A DNA stretch of 64,000 nucleotides, from the NCBI RefSeq assembly GCF_048984525.1, contig NZ_JBMGJC010000005.1, positions 62,001 to 126,000 on the forward strand. The letters run 5' to 3'. The DNA is from Syntrophopropionicum propionicicum_A (lineage in GTDB: Bacteria > Bacillota > Desulfotomaculia > Desulfotomaculales > Pelotomaculaceae). A program made the translations under genes and the position numbers. The notes beneath the pieces were generated by a model. That model was not told the DNA's origin and did no database searches. It saw nothing but the letters and a program-made list of their open reading frames with translations. Positions 26,016-33,488 of this stretch are shown in pieces (the stretch's first letter is position 1; each line of letters starts with the position of its first letter).

Positions 26016-27074
26016 CTAGGTTAGGATAATTGGTTGGCCACCGTCCATATCCCTGAGTTTCTTAAGGGTTTTGTAACCAATTTTCTCGAGGAAGTCATCA
26101 TGGTTTTCACAGCCATAGATGTACTCGTCATAATATTTTTTCAGAGCGTCCTTGCTGCCGGTCTTGCGGAAATCTTCACAGATGCTCCTGAACATTTTAA
26201 GGTGGTCCATATCAAACCAGTAGTTGCCGTAGCTGGCCCCCGGATAAGCTCCGTACTGTACTTCAGTAACAGTGTCCACCACCGGGAACGGGATCTCGGT
26301 GAGGTTCGGATATGACCTTATGCTTTCACTGGATATTACTTTCTCAGTGGTCATAATCGTGGCATTGGCGGCCATGGCTATTTCCGGGCAGGTGCAGTAC
26401 GCCCCAAAAATCCTGGCGTTCCCGTACATATCCGCTGCAGTGGTGTGGACAATGCCTACATCGGGATGACAGGCCGGGAGCAAGTAGACATTCTTGCCGG
26501 TAAACGGACATTCAATCATCTTACCCCTGTTGACCAGCTCCATATCTGAGCCGCCATGGTCCCTGACCGGGATAAAGGGAATACCCATTGATGCCGCCTT
26601 AAACCTTACCGACATGCCGTAGTTGGTGTAGTCGTCCATTTCAATAATACCGTTGGTAGACAGGTAGCGGACCATCGGCGCGATACCGATTATTTCATAT
26701 CCCCACCAGGCCAGCTCCACGCGCTTTATGGAAACACGGTCAGGGTCCAGGATCATGGCCCCTGCCAGCAATTCGGGGCAGATGGAGTTTGATTGGAAGG
26801 AAAGGGTCAGGTCTGTTGCCCCGTGTCTTATAATTTCATGAATGATAGCAACCGGAACCCTGGTGTTCACAAAGCCGCCGATGCCCAGGTTGATGCCGTT
26901 CCTGATGTTTTTGGCAACAGCCTCCTTCAAAGTCATGGTCTTGTCTTTGAGGGCGTGCGACTTGTTAACCATAAGCTTCCTTGATTCATCAGGAGTCGGG
27001 CCCCAGTATTCAAACTTTTTCTCCTTGTACTCCAAAGTCGATATGTTCTTAATTTTAGAACTTACACTATTCAT
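26016..27074 (-). CDS. gctA: CoA-transferase subunit A, glutaconate type
   Basis: 352 residues, class I CoA-transferase alpha subunit. GIGGFVNTRVPVAIIHEI (about 61-78) is the GxGG CoA-binding loop; LTLSFQS, CPELLAGAM and YGAYPGASYGNY are also found in its plus-strand paralogue. An N-terminal extension of about 15 residues is absent from that paralogue. GGGGAGG lies 10 nt before ATG 27074. The divergent paralogous pair lies across a 690-bp gap. Confidence 0.87.
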   Translation of the reverse strand: MNSVSSKIKNISTLEYKEKKFEYWGPTPDESRKLMVNKSHALKDKTMTLKEAVAKNIRNGINLGIGGFVNTRVPVAIIHEIIRHGATDLTLSFQSNSICPELLAGAMILDPDRVSIKRVELAWWGYEIIGIAPMVRYLSTNGIIEMDDYTNYGMSVRFKAASMGIPFIPVRDHGGSDMELVNRGKMIECPFTGKNVYLLPACHPDVGIVHTTAADMYGNARIFGAYCTCPEIAMAANATIMTTEKVISSESIRSYPNLTEIPFPVVDTVTEVQYGAYPGASYGNYWFDMDHLKMFRSICEDFRKTGSKDALKKYYDEYIYGCENHDDFLEKIGYKTLKKLRDMDGGQPIILT

Positions 27075-27767
27075 TAATTTTTTACCTCCCCTAATAAATT
27101 TTTCTTTGTACAGCCATCCTAATGAAGCAGAGAAATTGAATAAATGCCAGAATCACCACCTTTGCCAACAATCTAGCTAAAGACCGGAAATCCCTGGTTA
27201 TCTATATGAATTATTTAAAACTGCGTTTTTCATAATATTATCTGTATTTCGAACTTCCCACAATGTTCGGGTGTACTAGTCCTTTGATACATATAAAGCA
27301 TGTATCCATAAGACAATAACCTGAATTTCTTGTTATAAATATATTTTATCGGCATGATAATATAACCGAGAAATATAGAGAATTATTGGATTTTTTATAT
27401 TTTTCATAATTTTTAAACCATTTAGATACCAGCATGGGTACTAGATCCTTAGTACAGTATCTATGTATCTATTGTTCAATAGAATAGAATTTATAGGTAA
27501 AATAAAATTAATTTTTAAGGGGGTTAAGATTTTTAGAGAAAAAAATTAGAAACAGTGAAAGGAAAGGTTTCTGGCAGTCACTCTAACAACCCCAAAAAAT
27601 CTTATGGGTCAATTCCCGGTATTAGAACCTTTAAATTCTAATTACAGGTATTGATACTTAAGGCCGGGGTATTACAAAATTGCTGTGTACTGCCTCCCGA
27701 TTAGTCGGCGGGAAAGTTATCCAAAAAATCAAACTTTGGATTTTAGAAACCGAAAAGGAGAGTGAAT
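27075..27767. promoter_or_regulatory. divergent regulatory region of CoA-transferase pairs
   Basis: About 690 bp, AT-rich, no gene seen. It holds several palindromes: GATACAT / ATGTATC (27286-27306, 7-bp spacer), GTACTA / TAGTAC (27438-27455, 6-bp spacer) and a degenerate version of the latter at 27273-27290. These look like operator sites. No promoter could be assigned with confidence; a sigma-54-like match failed on spacing. Confidence 0.45.
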
Positions 27768-28781
27768 ATGTACTGGACAGGCCTATCACCCGATGAAGCC
27801 AGGCAATTCCTGGCGAACAAGGACAAATCAAAAAGGGACAAAAGAATAAGCCTGAAAGAAGCCGTTCAGAAGTATGTGAACGACGGGGACAATATCGGTA
27901 TAGGTGGTTTTGTTAACGCCCGCCAACCTATCGCTATTGTGCACGAGATTATCAGGCAGGGAAGAAAAGACTTAACCCTTTCTTTCCAGTCCGCGGGTCT
28001 TGGACCCGAATATCTGGCTGGAGCAATGGCACTTGACCCCGCTAAGAACAGCATTAAGAGAATGGAGCTTGCCTATTTTGCACACGAAGCTTTCGGCATC
28101 TCCCCTCTGCTGCGTTATCTTACTGAAAACTCCCTGGTCGAACTGGAAGACTGGAGCAACTATAACATGTCCGCCCGGTTCAAAGCAGGCTCCATGGGAC
28201 TGCCTTTCATCCCCTGCCGCAGCCCGCTTGGCAGCGACATGCTTAAGACCAACAGGGCCGTAGTGCAGGACTGCCCGTTTACCAACAGGCCGATCATGCT
28301 TCTGCCGGCCTCCCATCCAAATGTTGGGCTGATACACGTCCAGGAGGCGGATATTTACGGCAACTGCCGCATCCAGGGCCCGACCTTCACCTGCCCTGAA
28401 ATAGCTATGGCAGCCGCGCACACCATTGTTACCTGCGACCGACTGATCGAACATGACGACATGACCCGCTACCCGAACAGGATCGGGATCCCATACTTCT
28501 CTGTTGACGCGGTTATTGAAGTGCCTTACGGCGCATATCCGGGCAACAGCGGCGGACTTTACTATTATGACGAAAAGCACATTCCCGAGTTTAGGGGAGC
28601 CTGCGAAAAACTCCGTAAAGGCGACCGTGCCCCGCTCCAGGAATACTATGACAAGTACATCTTCGGTGTGGAAAGCACAACCGAGTTTATCAACAAGATT
28701 CCGCTCAGCCAAATTCAATATGTAGAAAAAATCGAGCCCGGCATTCGTCTTGACGCGGCTTACACTGTATTAGGAAGTTAG
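27768..28781 (+). CDS. gctA: CoA-transferase subunit A, second copy
   Basis: 337 residues from ATG 27768 (GGAG 7 nt before; GTG 27762 is too close to the site). It shows the same motifs as the minus-strand A subunit: GIGGFVNARQPIAIVHEI, LTLSFQS, PEYLAGAM and YGAYPGNSGGLYYY. Extended identity along the length shows the two A genes are paralogues, though clearly diverged. It is followed by the matching B subunit. Confidence 0.87.
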   Translation: MYWTGLSPDEARQFLANKDKSKRDKRISLKEAVQKYVNDGDNIGIGGFVNARQPIAIVHEIIRQGRKDLTLSFQSAGLGPEYLAGAMALDPAKNSIKRMELAYFAHEAFGISPLLRYLTENSLVELEDWSNYNMSARFKAGSMGLPFIPCRSPLGSDMLKTNRAVVQDCPFTNRPIMLLPASHPNVGLIHVQEADIYGNCRIQGPTFTCPEIAMAAAHTIVTCDRLIEHDDMTRYPNRIGIPYFSVDAVIEVPYGAYPGNSGGLYYYDEKHIPEFRGACEKLRKGDRAPLQEYYDKYIFGVESTTEFINKIPLSQIQYVEKIEPGIRLDAAYTVLGS

Positions 28782-28793
28782 GAGGTGGAAACA

Positions 28794-29600
28794 GTGGCAA
28801 AATATTCAGAAGACTTTACTCCCCAAGAGATGATCGTTGTGGCAGGGTCCAGAACCCTGATCGATAATAAAGTTGTGTTTGCCGGCACAGGTCTGCCCAT
28901 GGTGGCAATAACCCTGGCCCAGCTGACACACGGCCCCGGCATCGTGCCGGTATTTGAAGCCGGCGCCGTTGGCCCGGAACTATCCCGCGGCTTGCCTCTC
29001 TCAGTAGGCGGCTCCAGGACTACTTACAAGGCTAACTACCTGCTCGGCCTTAACTCTGCCTTTGAGCTGACCCAGCGCGGCTTCTGCGACTTCGGGTTCA
29101 TCGGCGGCGCCGAGATCGACCCGTACGGCAACCTCAACTCCACCATGATGGGTTCTTTCCCGGACAGCTATCAAAAACCAAAGACCCGCCTGCCCGGCAG
29201 CGGCGGCGCCAGCGATATGGCCTGCTCCTGTGAGCGCACCATCATTATCATGGTGCACGAACCCAGGCGCTTCAACGAAAAAATCGACTATATCACCAGC
29301 CCCGGTTACCTGGACGGTTCCCCCAATGCCCGCTGGCGCGCCGGCCTGGTCGGACAGGGCCCCTACAGGGTCATCACCACTAAAGCCATCATGGGCTTTG
29401 ACGATGAGACCAAACGGATGAAGCTGATCGCCACTCTGCCTGGCGAAACGGTTAAAAGCGTACAGGAAGCAACCGGTTTCGAACTGATTATTCCTGATGA
29501 TGTATACGCTTTTGAACCGCCTACGGTTGAAGAAATCCGCCTGATTCGGGAAAAAATCGATCCCAAGGGCTATTTCGTCAGGAAGAAAATTAAAGAATAA
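28794..29600 (+). CDS. gctB: CoA-transferase subunit B, second copy
   Basis: 268 residues from GTG 28794, 8 nt after GGAGG; GTG 28785 overlaps the site. CoA loop AGTGLP and catalytic glutamate in VFEAGA (about Glu55). FIGGAEIDPYGN and LPGSGGA match the minus-strand paralogue and Acidaminococcus GctB. It forms the heteromeric enzyme with the gene 12 bp upstream. A strong terminator follows. Confidence 0.88.
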   Translation: MAKYSEDFTPQEMIVVAGSRTLIDNKVVFAGTGLPMVAITLAQLTHGPGIVPVFEAGAVGPELSRGLPLSVGGSRTTYKANYLLGLNSAFELTQRGFCDFGFIGGAEIDPYGNLNSTMMGSFPDSYQKPKTRLPGSGGASDMACSCERTIIIMVHEPRRFNEKIDYITSPGYLDGSPNARWRAGLVGQGPYRVITTKAIMGFDDETKRMKLIATLPGETVKSVQEATGFELIIPDDVYAFEPPTVEEIRLIREKIDPKGYFVRKKIKE

Positions 29601-29626
29601 AAATTAGAAAATATTATAATTATTAT

Positions 29627-29671
29627 TTACCCCCTACTCACCCGCGCCTTGGCAAAAGGCGCGTTTTTTTC
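29627..29671 (+). terminator. intrinsic terminator of plus-strand CoA-transferase pair
   Basis: CGCGCCTT / AAGGCGCG stem (29643-29650, 29656-29663) with 5-base loop and seven Ts. Preceded by CCCCCTACTCACCC, shared in inverted orientation with 25041-25086. Confidence 0.95.
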
Positions 29672-29717
29672 TTACTTCTCATGGCCGCCAGTTATCTTGC
29701 CTCTTTATAAAAGACAG

Positions 29718-29746
29718 TTGCACACACTCTCACAGGCATGTATTAT
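29718..29746 (+). promoter_or_regulatory. sigma-A promoter of zinc-ribbon gene
   Basis: TTGCAC, 17-bp spacer, TATTAT; 60 bp before the start codon. Confidence 0.6.
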
Positions 29747-29806
29747 TAAATCAGTGCAGTTGGAAAATGTTTTCAAATAATATATTGTGATGGGAGGTCA
29801 GCCCGG

Positions 29807-30229
29807 ATGAGCAAAACTATCTTGGATTGCCCCCGCTGCGGCCGGGAATGGCAAATTACCGGTGATGGGAATGTTGTCTGCGGGTCATGTGGATATAAGA
29901 CCGGCAGCTATGCCGGCGCCATGGAGTATTTAGAGAAGAACGCCGGGCTGAAAATTCAAGACGACATCAACTTAAAGTCGAAACTGCCGATTTACGAATG
30001 CCCGCAATGCGGCGGCCTGGCGCTGATAAATCAGGTTAAGGCAGGTATAAGCCCGGGCTGTCAATTCTTATGTTTCTCATGCGGCAGCCAGTGGGCCGAA
30101 GGCGAACTGGAGCGCTGCCCCGAGTGTACCCAGTGGAAGCCGGGCGAAGAATTCGAAGAGCTGATTATCTGCCGCAGTGCAGTTGGTTTCTATGTCTGCC
30201 GCAGCTGCTATGAAAAAATATTCAAATAA
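29807..30229 (+). CDS. multi-zinc-ribbon protein
   Basis: 140 residues with at least five CxxC knuckles: CPRC and CGSC near the N-terminus, then CPQC, CFSC, CPEC and CRSC. The spacing gives two or three zinc ribbons. There is no membrane segment or signal. GGGAGG precedes ATG 29807. Such proteins often bind nucleic acids or act as adaptors; no function is assigned. It is monocistronic between two strong terminators. Confidence 0.7.
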   Translation: MSKTILDCPRCGREWQITGDGNVVCGSCGYKTGSYAGAMEYLEKNAGLKIQDDINLKSKLPIYECPQCGGLALINQVKAGISPGCQFLCFSCGSQWAEGELERCPECTQWKPGEEFEELIICRSAVGFYVCRSCYEKIFK

Positions 30230-30250
30230 AGTTTGTATAAATCCAGACAC

Positions 30251-30291
30251 AAGGGCGCTCAGTTAAATCATTGAGCGCCCTTGGCTGTTTT
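30251..30291. terminator. bidirectional intrinsic terminator
   Basis: 11-bp stem AAGGGCGCTCA / TGAGCGCCCTT with a 10-base loop between convergent genes. The T-tract on the plus side is short. Confidence 0.8.
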
Positions 30292-30316
30292 CATAATATT
30301 ACTGCTGCTGAAATCT

Positions 30317-31609
30317 TTAGGCTTCTATTCTCTTCGGTGCTTTAGTTATCACAAGTATAACAAGTCCAGCCGCGACGACAACCGCGCCGATGGTAAACGA
30401 AACCGCGTATGTGCCAAACTTGTCAAACATCTGGCCGGCAATTATGCTGGCCACAAATCCGGCGATACCCCAGGAGGTAAACAGCAGGCCGTAGTTTTGA
30501 CCCTGGTTTGTCGGGCCGAAGTACTGCATGCAGGTGGCCGGGAACAGGGTGAACATGGCGCCGTAGTTCCAGCCGATAATAATAGCCACTACGCAGAGCA
30601 GGAAGAGGGCTTTCCCCACCGGGAACAGAAACGCCATAGCGGCTACCTGGAGAGCAAAGGTAACCAGGAAGCATATTCTTGTTCCTACTTTGTCTGCGAT
30701 GGCCCCGATCAGCACCCGGACCAGGGCGTTGGCGCCATTAAGACAGCTGGTCGCTATAGCTGCCTGCATAGCGATGGACTTCGTCAAATCCGCAGGGAGT
30801 TCTTTAACGGTAACTCCCATCAGGGCTGCCGCTTCTTTGTTCATTTCGTTAATGCCGTGGGCGGCCATAACCCCGATAACCATCAAGCCGGCAAAGGAGC
30901 CGCAGAAATAAGCCAGGTAGAGCAACCAAAACTGAACGGATTTAACCGTTTCACCAAAGGTGTAGTCCCGACCCGCTTTCGGAGCGCCAGCCTTGGGCGC
31001 GGGCGGGTTCCAACCGGGTGGCTTGTAGCCGGCTGGCGGGTTGGAAAGGCAAAGACCGGCAACTATAGCCATAATGAACATCGCTATACCTACATACTTG
31101 AAGACAGGCAGCGCGCTGCCGTTACCGATCGCCGGGTTGTTAATCATTGATGTAGCGAGAGGGCCCATAATGAACGAACCAAGGCCGAGACCTACCACTG
31201 AGATTCCGGTAGCCAGCGCCCTCCGGTCGGGCCACCACTTGGGCGCGGTGGCAATTGGAGGCAGGTAAACCATACCTCCGCCAAAGCCAGCGATAAGACC
31301 ATAGTACAGATATAATTTACTTAAGTCTCCAGCACCTTTTAAAGTTGAAACAAGGAAGAAACCGATACCAAGGATAGCTCCCCCGATAACAACCACCGGC
31401 CTGGGGCCGAACCTGTCGCTCAGTTTACCAGCCGGGAAAGTCATCAGGCCGAAGACCAGCACGACAATGGCATAGGCAAGCTGCACCTCAGACGCAGTCC
31501 AACCGAACTGTGCTCTCAGAGGCTTGATAAAAACGCTGAAGGCGTAAAGCAGTAAGCCGCAGGTGGTACTGCCTAAAAATCCTCCTAGTACAGGAACCCA
31601 TCTAGGCAT
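30317..31609 (-). CDS. MFS transporter, oxalate/formate antiporter (OxlT) family
   Basis: 430 residues with twelve membrane segments. The MFS loop motif GKLSDRFGPRPVV lies between TM2 and TM3, and the mid-protein NPPAGYKPPGW loop is typical of OxlT-like carriers, as is the N-terminal FSVFIKPLRAQFGWT. Probably a carboxylate carrier: the family includes oxalate:formate and monocarboxylate exchangers. ATG 31609 is preferred to GTG 31627 by its AAGGGA site. Its closeness to two CoA-transferase pairs may reflect uptake of their acids, but this is only context. Confidence 0.82.
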   Translation of the reverse strand: MPRWVPVLGGFLGSTTCGLLLYAFSVFIKPLRAQFGWTASEVQLAYAIVVLVFGLMTFPAGKLSDRFGPRPVVVIGGAILGIGFFLVSTLKGAGDLSKLYLYYGLIAGFGGGMVYLPPIATAPKWWPDRRALATGISVVGLGLGSFIMGPLATSMINNPAIGNGSALPVFKYVGIAMFIMAIVAGLCLSNPPAGYKPPGWNPPAPKAGAPKAGRDYTFGETVKSVQFWLLYLAYFCGSFAGLMVIGVMAAHGINEMNKEAAALMGVTVKELPADLTKSIAMQAAIATSCLNGANALVRVLIGAIADKVGTRICFLVTFALQVAAMAFLFPVGKALFLLCVVAIIIGWNYGAMFTLFPATCMQYFGPTNQGQNYGLLFTSWGIAGFVASIIAGQMFDKFGTYAVSFTIGAVVVAAGLVILVITKAPKRIEA

Positions 31610-31996
31610 AATTTCACGTCCCTTCACTAATTATTTAATCAAATAATATTGCTGAAAAGATACTATAAATAAAGAATTATTCCAGGCGCTTTTTTGGGCG
31701 ATTATCACCTCCTCGCCCTAAAAACAAAAATAGTTTTCAGGGCCTACAAATAAACCGCACCGGCACACGGCACACCCACCGGAACCATAAGCTCCAATGG
31801 GAAATACCGAACCAGAACGCTTACTATACCCCCAAAAACCATTTCACACAGAGGCGGTCCCTTTAAACGACCTGGCAAATAGGTCAAAACCATCCTCTTG
31901 ATCTATATTATACAACAAATGGTTGAAAAATTCCTGCAGAAATTGACGATATTTTTAAAAAATTTTTTTAATTATCTTTTTGTTCATTTAGTTCTT
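31610..31996. other. intergenic region with SD-in-hairpin
   Basis: About 390 bp without a convincing gene. Minus-strand GGGCGA / TCGCCC (31696-31718) forms a hairpin whose loop contains the Shine-Dalgarno-like GGAGGTGAT, about 90 bp before the MFS gene. The rest shows no recognisable feature. Confidence 0.4.
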
Positions 31997-32311
31997 TTAG
32001 TTTTCCCGTCTGGCTATGATTTTAGAGTTAATCCTTTCCATAATATTGATCGTGCTCAGCTCGTGAAAGGTCTGGATTACAGCGCTTTCAACGGGACCTT
32101 CGACACCTAGAAGTCTCCGGTTGATTTGAAATTCAACGCCGTATTTTTTCTTAAGTTTTTTATTTAACGTTTCCAATATAGTCCGCCTGTAATCCGCATC
32201 ACCGAGATCAAGCCATTTCTTATCAGCGCTTTCCGCGGCGTCGATCTTAAAATCACGGCGCAGGCAGTCTAAAAAAAGTTCCCTGAAGTCATCAAATTGC
32301 GGCCTTTTCAA
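31997..32311 (-). CDS. hypothetical protein, 104 residues
   Basis: Starts at TTG 32311 with GGAG 8 nt upstream. It is soluble, charged and mostly helical, with a C-terminal segment (VESAVIQTFHELSTINIMER) and basic end. It has no cysteines beyond one, and no membrane segment. The family is not recognised and neighbours give no clue. The good start site and typical composition support a real gene. Confidence 0.6.
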   Translation of the reverse strand: MKRPQFDDFRELFLDCLRRDFKIDAAESADKKWLDLGDADYRRTILETLNKKLKKKYGVEFQINRRLLGVEGPVESAVIQTFHELSTINIMERINSKIIARREN

Positions 32312-32525
32312 TTTCTCATCTCCTGCTCATCATTATAAATTATAATATCCTAAAACAAATTCTAAATTAACGGCCGCGTTTCCACAACTGGTTAATAATC
32401 AAATCCAGTAAAAAAAACAAAATCCGGCAGACGCCGGGCCATGTCTAAGTTCATGTTAAATTAAAATACCCTTCTTTGGCAAACCGAAACCAGGCCGGTA
32501 TATGATGGCCTGGTTTAAAAGATAC

Positions 32526-33098
32526 TCATCTTGCTTCCTGCAGAAGGCCTATTTCAGACGATGCCATTGCTTTCTTCAGCTGAGATTCCTCCACAGCCTG
32601 GGCTATTAAACGATTAAGGGATTTTAAAAAATAATCGATGTCGCCTTTGGCCCCAAGCAGCGGCTGCTGTTTATATTTTGTGGCAAAGCGGTACAGCGGC
32701 AGTTCTTCCGGGGGTTTTCCTTTTTTCCGCCAGCGCACCGCGATTCCCGGGTGTATGATCACAGCGTTGTTATTGGATAACAGCGCCTTATAGTCTTCCC
32801 ATAGACGGGCGTATGCTGTTTCAGCGAGGGGAAATGAAATGCCGTCCCTGAACACAAGCATCCCTCTGCGGAAGTCAGGCTGGCCTTTTTGTATCGATTC
32901 ATAGTCCGAAATAAGGCCTCTCCATTGCCTGACTAATCTTATATAAAATGAACGAGTTGAAATCCTCCGTGTTTTATCTACTATCCAGGTTTCACCCAGT
33001 TTCGGCTGGATTCCGCTCGGCTCTGGAATACAGAGGCCCTGTGGACTGTTTGCAGCAACTGTATCGGAATAAGGAACATTAAATACCGCCTTGAACAA
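32526..33098 (-). CDS. hypothetical protein, 190 residues
   Basis: TTG 33098 is chosen over ATG 33137 because GGAGGTG lies 6-7 nt before it. The product is soluble and mixed alpha/beta, with aromatic-rich stretches (RSFYIRLVRQWRGLISDYES; ARLWEDYKALL) and a basic RWRKKGKPPEE turn. No known motif is visible. It appears monocistronic. Function unknown. Confidence 0.6.
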   Translation of the reverse strand: MFKAVFNVPYSDTVAANSPQGLCIPEPSGIQPKLGETWIVDKTRRISTRSFYIRLVRQWRGLISDYESIQKGQPDFRRGMLVFRDGISFPLAETAYARLWEDYKALLSNNNAVIIHPGIAVRWRKKGKPPEELPLYRFATKYKQQPLLGAKGDIDYFLKSLNRLIAQAVEESQLKKAMASSEIGLLQEAR

Positions 33099-33406
33099 AA
33101 GTGACACCTCCGCCATTATAGATCCTGCAATAAACATGATATATTTTTTTTAATTTAATTGCATGAGACCTTTGTCCCGATTTTCCGTGACCAAAGAAGA
33201 TATAACAAATTGACATAATTACAGGATATATACTGATTAACAGGATTGAAAAGTTTTAAATAGATAATTTACAACTGAAATATTTTTATCCGGCAAAAAT
33301 AAGTTGAGAAAACAGTCACCTAACTATATATACGAAATAAGTATAAAGTTAAGAGTCCAGCTGCCCCAAATAACTGTACAAGGTTGCTTATTGTTTATAA
33401 ATAAAA
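33099..33406. other. intergenic region with solo repeat arm
   Basis: About 310 bp, AT-rich, no supported gene. ACAGGATATATACTGATTAA then CAGGATTG at 33221-33248 is a single arm of the GATTAACAGGATT family; no inverted partner was found nearby. Confidence 0.5.
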
Positions 33407-33430
33407 AGGCATCTCAGATAAGAGATACCT
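33407..33430 (-). terminator. intrinsic terminator of deacetylase-like gene
   Basis: On the minus strand, AGGTATCTC / GAGATGCCT forms a 9-bp stem (one G-T pair) followed by TTTTTATTTAT, about 60 bp after the stop. Confidence 0.75.
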
Positions 33431-33488
33431 CCTTATTTTCAAAGTATTTTTTGCGTGCACAAAATGCCCAATATCAGGGTTGTTATAA

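Noticed and set aside
27660..27690. Possible sigma-54 promoter (GG...TTGCT) before the plus-strand CoA-transferase genes
   Set aside because: The distance between the GG and GC elements is 12 bases rather than the required 10, and no sigma-54 activator gene is nearby.
27972..28718. 248-codon open frame antisense to the second gctA copy
   Set aside because: The plus-strand gene is clearly a CoA-transferase; the antisense frame has no recognisable features.
30281..31150. 289-codon open frame on the plus strand opposite the MFS carrier
   Set aside because: The minus strand has an unmistakable 12-segment transporter; the antisense product has histidine- and glycine-rich composition typical of a shadow frame.
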